Positions 1 through 8,478 are shown, numbered from the stretch's first letter. The stretch: DNA of 16,693 bases from an uncultured Oscillospiraceae bacterium (GCA_910588635.1 CAJUPW010000038.1:1-16693); one strand, 5' to 3'. Notes: a model not told the origin generated them from the sequence alone. A program made the numbers and translations.

Positions 1-1889
1 TTGCCCCCGCCCCCCAGCTTCTCCAGGATGAGCTGGACGTTGGTTTCCCCCATGGAGCGGCCCGAGATGTTCACCCGGTCCCCGTCGGGGGAGATGACAA
101 AGGAGGCGTTGATGCCGATGATATTCAGCAGCTCATCCGCTGCCTGGGCCGCGGTGACCCGGCCCACCGGGTGGTCGGCCACGGCCACGGCGATGCCGTC
201 CCGGTAGAGCTTGGCGTTCTGAATGATGGAGTACTTGGCGATGGTGCCCGCCAGATCGTTCTGGAACAGCTTTTTCACCTCGGCGGTGTCCGCCCCGGAG
301 CGGCGCAGGAAGGCGGCGGCCTCAAAGGTGCGCCCGCCGGTGCGCATGGTGAAGTTTTTGGTGTCCAGCACGATGCCGGCCAGTAGGGCCTCGGCCTCCC
401 CCCGAAGGAGATGGGCCGGCTCCATCACATACTGCAAAAGCTCGGTGACCAGCTCGGAGGCGGAGGAGGCGTAGGGCTCGTGGTAGTTCAGGGCCGCCCC
501 CTCAATGTAGGTGGCCGCCCGGCGGTGGTGGTCGATGACCGCCACCCGGTTGCAGGATTGGAGCACCTCCAGGGCCTGGACCTGCTCGGGGCGGTTGGTG
601 TCCACCACCACCACCAGAGAGCGGTTGTCGGCGATAATCAGGGCCTCCTGGGCGGAGAGGAAGCAGTCGTGGTACTCGGGCAGCTGCTGGAGCCGGTCGA
701 TAAGCACCTGGGAGGGGGGGTGGCCCGCCTCCCGGATGATGTGAGCGGGGACGCCGTTCTTCCGGCACAGGGCGCACACCCCGGCGGCCGCCCCCACCGC
801 GTCGTTGTCCGCCTGCCTGTGGCCCATAATGAACACCTGGGAGGAGTCGGACACCAGAGAGGACAGGGCGCTGGCCATGACCCGGCTCTTCACCTTGGTG
901 CGTTTCTCTGTCTCCTTGGACCGGCCGCCGTAGAACTCAAAGGTAAACTTGTTGCGGATGACCGCCTGGTCGCCTCCCCGGGACAGGGACATGTCCACCG
1001 ACAGGTTGGCGAAGTCCAGCAGCTCCCGGAAGCTGTCCCCGTCCATCCCCAGTCCGATGGACAGGGAGGCGTTCATGCCGCTGGGGTTGACCACCTGGTG
1101 GATGGCGTCCAAAATGTCGAACTTGCTGTCGATAAATCTCTCCAGATGGCGCTGCTCAAAGATGAACAGATACCGCTCCCGCTGGTAGCGGCGCAGGATG
1201 CCCCCGGTGTCGGCCACCCAGCTCTCGATGCGGCCGTCGATCTCGGCCATGATGGTGGAGCGGTCGTTTTCCGACAGGTTTTTCAGCAGGTCCTCGTAGT
1301 TGTCCAGCAGCAGCACGGCCACCACCGGACGGCTGGCCTGAAATTTATCCCGGGTGAGGGCCAGCTCGGTGACATCCACCCAATAGGTGGTGGCCAGAAA
1401 GCCGCCCCCCCGCCCGTCGGTGCGCACCAGATGTCCGTAGACCAGAAAGCGCCGTCCGCCGTATTCCACCTCGCCGGGGCACTGGCTCCTGCCCTCCATC
1501 AGCCACCGGACGTCAAAGCCGGGAATCAGCGCGGACAGCTTGGCGTCGTACAGATGTTCCCGCTGGCCGGTGAGCTGGAGAAAGCGGTCGTTGGTCCAGA
1601 TGATGTCGTCGCTCTCCGGGCGAAAGAGCACCATGGGCAGCGGGGAGTTGACCATAGTGTCCTTGGATGCGGTCTCCACATTGCCGGTGTAGCTGTCCAG
1701 ATATTTGTTGATCTCCCTGCGCCTGCGCCGGGACGCTTCCCGGCTGTACAGGCCCAGGCAGGCCACCACCGCCAGCTCCACGCCGGCCAGCGGCCAGGAG
1801 AAGGCCGCCGACAGCAGAGCAAAGACAATCAGGCACAGAAAGTACAGTCGGAAGCTGGGTTGCAGCAGCTTGTTCAGCTTTCGATTCAA
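1..1889 (-). CDS. gdpP: Cyclic-di-AMP phosphodiesterase GdpP (DHH/DHHA1), C-terminus cut by window edge
   Basis: Membrane-bound enzyme that hydrolyses the second messenger c-di-AMP to pApA, which in Firmicutes tunes potassium/osmotic balance and wall stress. My reading of the complement gives about 629 codons. There are two membrane helices (about residues 14-31 and 35-49) and a PAS-like region (about 80-175). A degenerate GGDEF domain follows (about 185-312; RGGDQ replaces the GGDEF signature). The DHH domain has GHRQADND (about 356-363), DTN (429-431), IDHH (451-454) and LDT (507-509). A DHHA1 domain reaches LEKLGGGG just as the window ends, so probably only some tens of residues are missing. 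The start is TTG: AGGAGG lies about 8 bases upstream, and an in-frame stop just above it leaves no other start. Product name is firm from domain order and motifs. In many Firmicutes rplI and dnaB follow gdpP, but that would lie outside the window. Confidence 0.93.
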   Translation of the reverse strand, partial: MNRKLNKLLQPSFRLYFLCLIVFALLSAAFSWPLAGVELAVVACLGLYSREASRRRRREINKYLDSYTGNVETASKDTMVNSPLPMVLFRPESDDIIWTNDRFLQLTGQREHLYDAKLSALIPGFDVRWLMEGRSQCPGEVEYGGRRFLVYGHLVRTDGRGGGFLATTYWVDVTELALTRDKFQASRPVVAVLLLDNYEDLLKNLSENDRSTIMAEIDGRIESWVADTGGILRRYQRERYLFIFEQRHLERFIDSKFDILDAIHQVVNPSGMNASLSIGLGMDGDSFRELLDFANLSVDMSLSRGGDQAVIRNKFTFEFYGGRSKETEKRTKVKSRVMASALSSLVSDSSQVFIMGHRQADNDAVGAAAGVCALCRKNGVPAHIIREAGHPPSQVLIDRLQQLPEYHDCFLSAQEALIIADNRSLVVVVDTNRPEQVQALEVLQSCNRVAVIDHHRRAATYIEGAALNYHEPYASSASELVTELLQYVMEPAHLLRGEAEALLAGIVLDTKNFTMRTGGRTFEAAAFLRRSGADTAEVKKLFQNDLAGTIAKYSIIQNAKLYRDGIAVAVADHPVGRVTAAQAADELLNIIGINASFVISPDGDRVNISGRSMGETNVQLILEKLGGGG

Positions 1890-1934
1890 AGCAGGCGCCT
1901 CCTTCTTGCGGAATGTTCATAACAAAGGTATTTT

Positions 1935-1963
1935 ATTATATCAAATAAGCGCGGGAAGTACAA
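1935..1963 (-). promoter_or_regulatory. Sigma-A-type promoter of gdpP
   Basis: On the complement, a -35 TTGTAC (1958-1963) and a perfect -10 TATAAT (1935-1940) are separated by 17 bp, about 45 bp upstream of the gdpP TTG. It is divergent from, and close to, the ilvE promoter. Confidence 0.75.
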
Positions 1964-1985
1964 GCACAAAATGCTTTCTCAGGCC

Positions 1986-2013
1986 TTGACCGGACGAAAA
2001 ATGCTGTTATAAT
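1986..2013 (+). promoter_or_regulatory. Sigma-A-type promoter of ilvE
   Basis: -35 TTGACC (1986-1991), 16 bp spacer, -10 TATAAT (2008-2013). The expected leader is only about 30 bases, too short for a T-box or leader-peptide attenuator. Any control by amino-acid supply would have to act at the promoter. Confidence 0.8.
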
Positions 2014-2050
2014 AGAGTTTATCCTAAATTGGAAACAGGAGTGATCTGCT

Positions 2051-3112
2051 ATGGAAATCAAAATAACCCGCGCCGCTGCCCTGAAGGAGAAGCCTGATTC
2101 CTCCAAGCTGGTGTTTGGCAAAGCCATGACCGACCACATGCTCATCATCGACTACGATGCGGGGCAAGGCTGGCATGACGCCCGTATTATCCCCTACGGC
2201 CCCCTCCAGATCGACCCCGCCGCCAAGGTGCTGCATTACGCCGAGGAGATTTTCGAGGGTCTGAAAGCCTACCGCACCGCCGACGGCTCCATCCAGCTCT
2301 TCCGCGTCCGGGACAACATCGACCGGATGAACAAGTCCGCCGACCGGCTGTGCCTGCCCCAGATTCCCGAGGAGCTGGCGGTGTCCGCCATCAAGAAGCT
2401 GGTGGAGGTTGAGCAGGACTGGGTGCCCCGCGAGAAGGACACCTCCCTGTACATCCGGCCCTTCATGATCGGCCTGGACGCCGCTCTGGGGGTCCACTCC
2501 TCCCACCATGTCCAGTTCATCGTGGTGGTTTGCCCTGTGGGCGCCTACTACCCCGAGGGGCTGAATCCGGTGAAGATTTATATTGAGAACGAGGATGTCC
2601 GTGCCGTCAAGGGCGGCACCGGCATGGCCAAGACGGGCGGCAACTACGCCGCCTCCCTCCGGGCCGGCAACCGGGCCGAGGAGCGGGGCTACAGCCAGGT
2701 GCTGTGGCTGGACGGCGTCCACCGCAAGTATATTGAGGAAGTGGGCGCCATGAACGTGATGTTCAAGGTGAACGGCAAAATCCTCACCCCCGACCTGAAC
2801 GGCTCTGTGCTGGACGGCATCACCCGCCGCTCCTGCATCCAGCTGCTGAAGGACTGGGGCTATGAGGTGGAGGAGCGCCGCATCTCCGCCGAGGAGCTCT
2901 TTGACGCCGCCGAAAGCGGCGCTCTGGAGGAGGCCTGGGGCACCGGCACCGCCGCCGTGGTCTCTCCCATCGGAGAGCTGGCCATGGACGGCAGGAAGGT
3001 CACTGTCTCCGGCGGTAAAATCGGCGAGATCACCCAGAAGCTCTACGATGAACTCACCAGCATCCAGTGGGGCCGGACGGCCGATCCCCACGGCTGGATC
3101 ACTAAGCTGTAA
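2051..3112 (+). CDS. ilvE: Branched-chain amino acid aminotransferase (class IV fold, BCAT type II)
   Basis: PLP-dependent cytoplasmic enzyme that interconverts leucine, isoleucine and valine with their 2-oxo acids, using glutamate/2-oxoglutarate. The 353 residues match the usual length of the longer (type II) BCATs. Landmarks: EIFEGLKAYR (about 66-75), and GMAKTGGNYAAS (about 191-202), in which Lys194 aligns with the PLP-binding lysine preceding GGNY. QVLWLDG (216-222) and EEVGAMN (229-235) form the cofactor and substrate pocket. The ATG is preceded by AGGAGTGA at 2037-2044. It is a single-gene transcript: its own promoter lies just upstream and a strong hairpin terminator follows the stop. 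No other branched-chain biosynthetic genes are nearby, so its direction (synthesis or degradation) cannot be told from context. Confidence 0.95.
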   Translation: MEIKITRAAALKEKPDSSKLVFGKAMTDHMLIIDYDAGQGWHDARIIPYGPLQIDPAAKVLHYAEEIFEGLKAYRTADGSIQLFRVRDNIDRMNKSADRLCLPQIPEELAVSAIKKLVEVEQDWVPREKDTSLYIRPFMIGLDAALGVHSSHHVQFIVVVCPVGAYYPEGLNPVKIYIENEDVRAVKGGTGMAKTGGNYAASLRAGNRAEERGYSQVLWLDGVHRKYIEEVGAMNVMFKVNGKILTPDLNGSVLDGITRRSCIQLLKDWGYEVEERRISAEELFDAAESGALEEAWGTGTAAVVSPIGELAMDGRKVTVSGGKIGEITQKLYDELTSIQWGRTADPHGWITKL

Positions 3113-3123
3113 TCTGTACCCGT

Positions 3124-3157
3124 AAGGGCCCGGAAGCCTTGGCTTCCGGGCCCTTTT
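3124..3157 (+). terminator. Rho-independent terminator of ilvE
   Basis: Perfect GC-rich inverted repeat (arms 3124-3138 and 3141-3155, of the form AAGGGCCCGG.../...CCGGGCCCTT) running into TTTT, 11 bases after the ilvE stop. Confidence 0.9.
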
Positions 3158-3161
3158 GCTC

Positions 3162-3190
3162 TTGCGGAGCGCCGCAGTCTGTGGTACAAT
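3162..3190 (+). promoter_or_regulatory. Promoter of the LtaS/MdoB-like gene
   Basis: -35 TTGCGG (3162-3167), 17 bp spacer, -10 TACAAT (3185-3190) preceded by TGG, giving an extended -10. It begins immediately after the ilvE terminator. Confidence 0.65.
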
Positions 3191-3227
3191 GGCCCCCTGA
3201 GACAAAGCTGTTGGGAGGTAGATCACC

Positions 3228-5069
3228 ATGCACAGCGGGAGAGAGCGCCGTTCTGCCGCAGGCTGGTCCGTCCTGTGCGCCCTGCTGGCGGGCATTGCCG
3301 TCTGGCTGGCGGCCACCGCCCTCTGGGAGGCCAGGAACTGGAGCGACCTGAAAATGGAGGAGGTGGTCTACCAGCTCACCACGCTGGAGGGCACGGGCGG
3401 CCACATGGTCAGGGAGTACCTGCTCACCGCGGTCCTGCCCGGTCTGGCGGCGGCGGTTGGGGCGGGGGTTCTTCTGTTTCTGCTTAAAAGTCCGAGGGCG
3501 GCCCGCGTGGGGTCGCTCTGCTCCCTGTGCGCCGCCGCCGGGCTGCTGGTCTACGGCTGGAACCTGCTGGACGTGGGGGACTATCTGGTCAATCTCAACA
3601 CAAAATCTGAATATATTGAGCGCAACTACGCTGATCCCGCCCAGGTAGAGCTGACCTTCCCCGAGCGGAAGCGGAATTTGATCTATATCTGGCTGGAGTC
3701 GATGGAGTCCACCTTTGCCGACGAGGCACACGGAGGTGCTTTTCCCTACAATACCATCCCCGAGCTGACCCGGCTGGCGGAGGAGAACGTCAGCTTCACC
3801 GGAACCCGGGGCGGGGTCAACGGCGGACGCTCCCTCACTGGGTCCACCTGGACGGCGGGCGCCCTGTTCGGCCAGACCACCGGCCTGCCCCTGAAAATTC
3901 CCATCGCGGAGAACGCCATGGGCAGCCAGGAGAGCTTTTTTCCCGGCGTCATCGGCCTGGGGGACATTCTGGCCGGCCAGGGCTACCGGCAGGCGCTGCT
4001 CATCGGCTCCGACGCCGACTTCGGGGGCCGCAGGCAGTACTTTTCCCAGCACGGCAATTATGAGATATGGGACCTGCTGTACAGCCGGGAGGCAGGCGAG
4101 ATTCCCCCGGACTACAGCGTGTGGTGGGGCTACGAGGACGAGAAGCTGTTTCAATTTGCCCGGGACCACCTCACCCGGCTGTCGGCCTCCGATACCCCCT
4201 TCAACCTGTCCATCCTCACGGCGGACACCCACTTCTCCGACGGCTACGTCTGCCCCCTGTGCTCCGATGAGTTCGGCGCCGACCAGTACTCAAACGTGAT
4301 GGCCTGCTCCAGCCGGCAGGTGGCGGACTTTGTAGCCTGGATTCAGCGGCAGCCCTTCTATGAAAACACGACGGTCATCCTATGCGGTGACCACACCACC
4401 ATGGACGTGGACTACTGCGACAACGTAAGCCCCGACTACCCCCGGCGGGTGTATACCGCCATCCTCAACCCGGCCGCGGAGCTGGCCGACCCCGAGCGCT
4501 ACCGGGAGTATACCACCTACGACATGTTCCCCACCACCCTGGCGGCCATGGGGGTGAAAATCAGCGGGGACCGGCTGGGCCTGGGCGCCAACCTCTTCTC
4601 CAGGCAAAGCACCCTGCTGGAGCGGGACGGCGCGGAGCTGATGGAGCGGGAGCTGAAGCGGCAGTCGGAGTTTTTAAACGCCCGGTCGGGCATCGACCCG
4701 GAGATGTACCGCGTTTCGGAGGAATTTGCCGGGACCTATGTTCAGCTGGATGTGGACTTTCAGGAGGACACCCTGGTCTATACCCTCAGCGGCCTGGAGG
4801 AGATTGAGAAGGACTTTACCAAAATTGAGGTCTTTGCCGAGCACATGAACGGCGAGCTGCGCACCTCGCTGTGGTTCAGGCCGGCCAAGCGTCAGCCCGA
4901 CGGCAGCTATGTGATCGACATGCCGACCTGGGTGCTGGGGGACGACCCGGTTTTCAACGTCCATTTTTACGGCACCACCGCAGGCGGCCGGATCAAGATT
5001 GACACAGGCTATGTGTGCGACGCGGCCAACCGGACGCTGGTCAGGGAGGATATCCCGGAAAACCCGTGA
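3228..5069 (+). CDS. LtaS/MdoB-like membrane-anchored glycerophosphotransferase (sulfatase/alkaline phosphatase fold)
   Basis: Enzymes of this family move glycerol-1-phosphate from phosphatidylglycerol onto a growing polymer or glycan outside the membrane (lipoteichoic acid synthase LtaS; MdoB in Gram-negatives). The 613 residues begin with hydrophobic segments at about 12-32, 64-87 and 93-113, followed by the extracellular catalytic domain. Metal ligands and nucleophile are recognisable: LIYIWLESMES (E157/E160 region), LTGSTWTAGAL with Thr209 as likely nucleophile, TADTHF (His335) and CGDHTTMD (Asp388-His389). Two cysteines in VCPLC (about 341-345) sit near the active-site histidine. Start ATG has GGGAGGT 8 bases upstream. 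It has its own promoter and no gene partner. The three-helix anchor is shorter than the five of classical LtaS, so the acceptor polymer is uncertain. It could make LTA or decorate another glycan. Confidence 0.85.
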   Translation: MHSGRERRSAAGWSVLCALLAGIAVWLAATALWEARNWSDLKMEEVVYQLTTLEGTGGHMVREYLLTAVLPGLAAAVGAGVLLFLLKSPRAARVGSLCSLCAAAGLLVYGWNLLDVGDYLVNLNTKSEYIERNYADPAQVELTFPERKRNLIYIWLESMESTFADEAHGGAFPYNTIPELTRLAEENVSFTGTRGGVNGGRSLTGSTWTAGALFGQTTGLPLKIPIAENAMGSQESFFPGVIGLGDILAGQGYRQALLIGSDADFGGRRQYFSQHGNYEIWDLLYSREAGEIPPDYSVWWGYEDEKLFQFARDHLTRLSASDTPFNLSILTADTHFSDGYVCPLCSDEFGADQYSNVMACSSRQVADFVAWIQRQPFYENTTVILCGDHTTMDVDYCDNVSPDYPRRVYTAILNPAAELADPERYREYTTYDMFPTTLAAMGVKISGDRLGLGANLFSRQSTLLERDGAELMERELKRQSEFLNARSGIDPEMYRVSEEFAGTYVQLDVDFQEDTLVYTLSGLEEIEKDFTKIEVFAEHMNGELRTSLWFRPAKRQPDGSYVIDMPTWVLGDDPVFNVHFYGTTAGGRIKIDTGYVCDAANRTLVREDIPENP

Positions 5070-5098
5070 GCATCCCGTGCGCAGACCGGAATTTTTTC

Positions 5099-5127
5099 TT
5101 GCTGTCCGAGACAGGTTATGGTACAAT
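5099..5127 (+). promoter_or_regulatory. Promoter of prfC
   Basis: -35 TTGCTG (5099-5104), 17 bp spacer, -10 TACAAT (5122-5127) preceded by TGG. The block TGGTACAAT is the same as in the promoter before the LtaS/MdoB-like gene. Confidence 0.65.
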
Positions 5128-5168
5128 AGCTTGCCAAACACGAAACAGAAGTAAGGGAGTGGACCCTT

Positions 5169-6776
5169 TTGTCGAACTATGAAGCGGAAATCAAGCGCAG
5201 GCGCACCTTCGCCATTATCTCCCACCCTGACGCGGGCAAGACCACACTGACGGAGAAGTTTCTGCTCTACGGCGGAGCCATCGCCCAGGCCGGGCAGGTG
5301 AAGGGCAAAAAGAACACCCGGGCGGCCACCTCCGACTGGATGGAGATTGAGAAGCAGCGGGGCATCTCGGTGACCTCCTCGGTGATGCAGTTCCAGTACG
5401 AGGGCTTCTGCATCAACATCCTGGACACCCCTGGCCACCAGGACTTCTCCGAGGACACCTACCGCACCCTGATGGCGGCGGACAGCGCCGTGATGGTCAT
5501 TGACGGGGCCAAGGGCGTGGAGGCCCAGACCCGGAAGCTGTTCAAGGTGTGCGCCATGCGGGACATCCCCATTTTCACCTTTATCAACAAGATGGACCGG
5601 GAGGCCCGGGACCCCTTCGAGCTGTGCGAGGAGCTGGAGCATGAGCTGGGCATCGACACCTACGCCATGAACTGGCCCATCGGCTGCGGCAAGGAGTTTC
5701 AGGGGGTCTACGACCGCCAGGCCCGGAAGGTGATCCACTTCACCTCCAATACCAACGCCAAGGCGGCCACCGCCACCCAGATTGAGCCCGACGACCCCGC
5801 TCTGGCCGGCCTCATCGGCGAAAGCAGGCGGAATCAGCTGGTGGACGAGATTGAGCTGCTGGACGGGGCCTCCTGTGATTTCGACCTGGACCGGGTGCGC
5901 CACGGCAAGCTGTCTCCGGTGTTCTTCGGCTCCGCTTTGACCAACTTCGGCGTGGAGCCCTTTCTGGAGGAATTTCTCCGCATGACCACCGCCCCGCTGG
6001 CCCGGAAGGCGGGGGACGCGGTGGTGGACGCCTTTGACGACGATTTCTCCGCCTTCGTTTTCAAGATTCAGGCCAACATGAACAAGGCCCACCGGGACCG
6101 CATCGCCTTCATGCGGGTGGTGTCGGGCAAGTTTGAGGCGGACAGGGAGGTCTACCACGTCCAGGCGGGGAAAAAGATCAGGCTGTCCCGGCCCCAGCAG
6201 CTCATGGCGGCGGAACGGGAGATCATTGAGGAGGCCTACGCCGGGGACATCATCGGCGTGTTCGACCCGGGCGTCTTCTCCATCGGCGACACCCTGTGCG
6301 CCCCGGGGAAAAAATTTGCCTTCGACCCCATCCCCACCTTCGCACCGGAGCACTTTGAGCGCATCCGCTCCATCGACACCATGAAGCGCAAGCAATTCTT
6401 GAAGGGCGTGGAGCAGATCGCCCAGGAGGGCGCCATCCAGATTTTCAAAACCCCCTACTCCGGCATGGAGGAGGTCATCGTGGGCGTGGTGGGCACCCTG
6501 CAGTTCGACGTGCTGGAATACCGCCTGCGCGCGGAGTACAACGTGGAGCTGTACAAGGAGGGCCTGCCCTTCGAGTACCTGCGGTGGATCGTCCGGGAGG
6601 ACGAGGAGGCCCCGCCCCTGAAGGAGGAGGACCTGCTGCTGCCCAACGACGCCAAGCTGGTGGAGGACTACAAGGGCAATCAGCTTCTCCTCTTCGCTTC
6701 CCAGTGGTCCATCCAGTGGGTGGCGGAGCGGAACAGGGGGCTCACTCTGGCCGAGTTCGGCGGCGCGAAATTTTGA
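5169..6776 (+). CDS. prfC: Peptide chain release factor 3 (RF3), translational GTPase
   Basis: GTPase that recycles RF1/RF2 from the ribosome after peptide release and takes part in post-peptidyl-transfer quality control. The 535 residues match the family. G1 is SHPDAGKTT (about 18-26), followed by the RF3-typical stretch SDWMEIEKQRGISVTSSVMQF with the switch I threonine (about 55-75). G3 is DTPGH (86-90) and G4 is NKMD (140-143). FFGSALTNFGV is also characteristic. The start is TTG, preceded by AAGGGAG with about 9 bases spacing. A bidirectional terminator follows directly. The last 18 codons and this terminator occur again, diverged, about 1.8 kb downstream. The copy here is intact and full length, so the gene should be functional. 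Confidence 0.96.
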   Translation: MSNYEAEIKRRRTFAIISHPDAGKTTLTEKFLLYGGAIAQAGQVKGKKNTRAATSDWMEIEKQRGISVTSSVMQFQYEGFCINILDTPGHQDFSEDTYRTLMAADSAVMVIDGAKGVEAQTRKLFKVCAMRDIPIFTFINKMDREARDPFELCEELEHELGIDTYAMNWPIGCGKEFQGVYDRQARKVIHFTSNTNAKAATATQIEPDDPALAGLIGESRRNQLVDEIELLDGASCDFDLDRVRHGKLSPVFFGSALTNFGVEPFLEEFLRMTTAPLARKAGDAVVDAFDDDFSAFVFKIQANMNKAHRDRIAFMRVVSGKFEADREVYHVQAGKKIRLSRPQQLMAAEREIIEEAYAGDIIGVFDPGVFSIGDTLCAPGKKFAFDPIPTFAPEHFERIRSIDTMKRKQFLKGVEQIAQEGAIQIFKTPYSGMEEVIVGVVGTLQFDVLEYRLRAEYNVELYKEGLPFEYLRWIVREDEEAPPLKEEDLLLPNDAKLVEDYKGNQLLLFASQWSIQWVAERNRGLTLAEFGGAKF

Positions 6777-6826
6777 GCATGACAAAGGCCCGGACACTGT
6801 GTCCGGGCCTTTGTACGAATCCTGTC
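6720..6826. repeat. Direct repeat copy 1: prfC tail plus terminator
   Basis: Native copy of a roughly 100 bp direct repeat whose second copy is at 8541-8643. By eye about 12-13 differences over about 100 bases. Exact blocks are 22 bases within the coding tail and 35 bases across the terminator. In both copies the repeat is followed directly by the stop codon of a convergent gene encoding a related small membrane protein. Confidence 0.9.
6782..6814. terminator. Bidirectional terminator between prfC and the minus-strand islet operon
   Basis: Perfect 15 bp inverted repeat (6782-6796 / 6800-6814; core GGCCCGGACA...TGTCCGGGCC) with a three-base loop and A/T flanks on both sides. It lies between the prfC stop and the stop of the convergent gene at 6827, so it can serve both strands. 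Confidence 0.85.
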
Positions 6827-7297
6827 CTAACTCGCCGTATACCAACCGTCCGTAAGATGTATTATGGGATAATCCAAATTCCAAAAAAATTTCTCCGAAT
6901 CGGGCCAAGTTCCCCAGTACACTTTATCTTCGCTAAGGCCAACCATTACTTTTTCGCTCCCCCAAAGCACAACATGAATTACATACTCTGTTCCATCTTC
7001 ATAATATAGGACAAGTTCCCTACCAGAAGTACTACCGTAATCATCTTTTCCTCGAGGCCTAGAAAAATCGACCTCGACTTGTTGTAGAGCATCAATGATA
7101 TACCCAATTCCTTCTCGGTCTAAAATATCTTTGCGATTATTGCCGTACAAATAGCTATAGTCGTATATCGAGATAGAGAGTATTCCGTCTGGAGAATCAG
7201 GCAACTGAAATTTTTCCTTTTTAAAGAAAGTTAGGTATATGACAAAAGTTGATATGACCAACATTATAGGCAAAACAAGCCAAGTTGATTTTTTCAT
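6827..7297 (-). CDS. Small membrane-anchored protein of unknown function (copy A)
   Basis: 156 residues: MKK start, one hydrophobic helix (about 5-26), then a short basic/acidic stretch and a probably extracytoplasmic domain. I do not recognise a named function. It is clearly homologous to the product of 8644-9132. Shared positions include LPDS-x2-I-x-SISI at the domain start, QVE-[VI]-DFS-[RK]-P in the middle and GTWP-x2-E-x-FF-x-NLDYP near the end. The ATG lies two bases after the stop of the upstream protease gene and has only a weak GGG-rich ribosome site inside that gene's end, which suggests translational coupling. GC is well below that of the flanking genes. The pairing suggests it acts with the protease, perhaps as anchor, inhibitor or immunity protein (inference). 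The LP-S...SI opening recalls small DUF5301-type proteins, from memory and unverified. Confidence 0.75.
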   Translation of the reverse strand: MKKSTWLVLPIMLVISTFVIYLTFFKKEKFQLPDSPDGILSISIYDYSYLYGNNRKDILDREGIGYIIDALQQVEVDFSRPRGKDDYGSTSGRELVLYYEDGTEYVIHVVLWGSEKVMVGLSEDKVYWGTWPDSEKFFWNLDYPIIHLTDGWYTAS

Positions 7298-7299
7298 TG

Positions 7300-8394
7300 C
7301 TATTGCCCATACCCATATGAGACAAGATTTAACGTTGCATTATGTACCACTGAAATGTATATAAATTCCTTGGAATTACCATAACCAGTAATTTTTCCGG
7401 TGGTATATTTATCCTCCTCATTTGCTGGATCCATTAAACTAAATACACTCCAATAAGATATGCCACGAATTACTACAAAATGCCCTATTTCATGTTCAGG
7501 AATATCAAAAAGAGCGATCACAGGTTTATCGTTATAAAGCGATGTCCATATATTTGAATAGTTGTGGTCATAGGCAGCTACATATTTAACATTGGAATTG
7601 GAATACCACTCATTTATATAGTCCACGACATCGGAGGTCGGTTGCGGATCAGAGCTCCCATATCTCGCAACAATTGACCCTGTGAAGTATGGGCAGTGTT
7701 CAATATATCCAAAAACACAAGCAATACAAGCAGCCCAACAAGCGTATTGGTAGGGACGTTGCAACACTTTGTTGACTTGAAGGTATATCTCTTCATCATC
7801 CATACCAAGCGGCTTTGGAAGGTCCTCAACAGAAAGGCGCTTATTCGCATTTAACTCAACGCCACATAAACTTGCCAACGAATTTTCTGTCAGTGTCTCA
7901 ATATCGTCCCGGTCAAAATAAGTCTCGTATGAGTATTCAGTCAGTTTAGTCAAAGTACCATCGCTTAAAAGATATGCGGCTTTTTTATCATAAATAATTG
8001 ATATTTGAGAATCAGGGGCAAGCAAACGCAAAGTATCCACAAAGGTCTGCGAGATTGAAACGATAATTTCGCCATTTACCGTTGAAGTAGCAGCTACAAC
8101 GGCTAAAGCTCCTGTATTGTCAAATATGGGATAAAGGGAAACAGAAGTCGGTTGTAAATTCCCATCAACGACTTCGTATGTGGGGATTTTTTCCCCGATT
8201 GATAGATTGCCCATGTCTACATCGCCCAGGCCATAATATTCTTTTTCTGGAATAATTGCGCTAAGAGATTTTTCGATCTCTCTATAGATCAACGATTGAT
8301 TATCTATGGAGACCGCAAAAGATGCATTTAAGCAGGTCGAAGTCATAAGGACAGTTACTAAAAGCCCGGATAAAATTTGTTTAAACCGTTTCAT
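7300..8394 (-). CDS. Secreted papain-like (C39-like) cysteine protease family protein
   Basis: 364 residues from the chosen start. A Sec signal peptide (basic MKRFK, hydrophobic core, probable cleavage near ASFA, about residue 27) is followed by a roughly 180-residue beta-rich N-terminal part of unknown kind, possibly a propeptide. The C-terminal domain carries the papain-like triad: YQYACWAAC with Cys219 (Gln212 or Gln216 upstream as oxyanion residue), GHFVVIRG with His305, and LMDPAN with Asp322. This resembles staphopain/C39-like peptidases. The start at 8394 is preferred over an ATG six codons earlier because AAAGGAG sits 7 bases before it and would lie inside the longer reading. It has a strong promoter of its own and is the first gene of a two-gene operon. 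AT-rich: hand-counted 60-base samples gave 32% and 47% GC, against 68% in prfC. Substrate unknown. Catalytic activity is inferred from motifs. Confidence 0.78.
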   Translation of the reverse strand: MKRFKQILSGLLVTVLMTSTCLNASFAVSIDNQSLIYREIEKSLSAIIPEKEYYGLGDVDMGNLSIGEKIPTYEVVDGNLQPTSVSLYPIFDNTGALAVVAATSTVNGEIIVSISQTFVDTLRLLAPDSQISIIYDKKAAYLLSDGTLTKLTEYSYETYFDRDDIETLTENSLASLCGVELNANKRLSVEDLPKPLGMDDEEIYLQVNKVLQRPYQYACWAACIACVFGYIEHCPYFTGSIVARYGSSDPQPTSDVVDYINEWYSNSNVKYVAAYDHNYSNIWTSLYNDKPVIALFDIPEHEIGHFVVIRGISYWSVFSLMDPANEEDKYTTGKITGYGNSKEFIYISVVHNATLNLVSYGYGQ

Positions 8395-8449
8395 AATCAA
8401 ACTCCTTTCCACTTATGTTCATATTGTCAGCCTCTTGCGCTGTATGTAC

Positions 8450-8478
8450 ATATTAACCGTTTTTGAGGGAGATGTCAA
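8450..8478 (-). promoter_or_regulatory. Consensus sigma-A promoter of the protease operon
   Basis: On the complement, a perfect -35 TTGACA (8473-8478), 17 bp spacer and -10 TAATAT (8450-8455), about 55 bp upstream of the protease start. Confidence 0.85.

Noticed and set aside
411..1922. Long open plus-strand frame of about 500 codons (and smaller frames around it)
   Set aside because: Antisense to gdpP. The minus-strand frame has continuous PAS/GGDEF/DHH motifs, a ribosome site and a promoter, while the plus frame reads as low-complexity shadow.
2014..2050. T-box or attenuator upstream of ilvE
   Set aside because: The predicted leader is only about 30 bases and contains no terminator hairpin or Leu/Ile/Val-rich leader peptide.
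2024..3316. Minus-strand frame of 430 codons opposite ilvE
   Set aside because: Antisense shadow. ilvE has promoter, ribosome site, active-site lysine and terminator.
4674..6908. Minus-strand open frame of 744 codons across prfC
   Set aside because: Shadow produced by GC-rich codon bias opposite an intact prfC. No recognisable domain or ribosome site.
8395..8412. Earlier ATG for the protease gene
   Set aside because: The ribosome binding site AAAGGAG lies inside this extension and is properly spaced only for the ATG at 8394.
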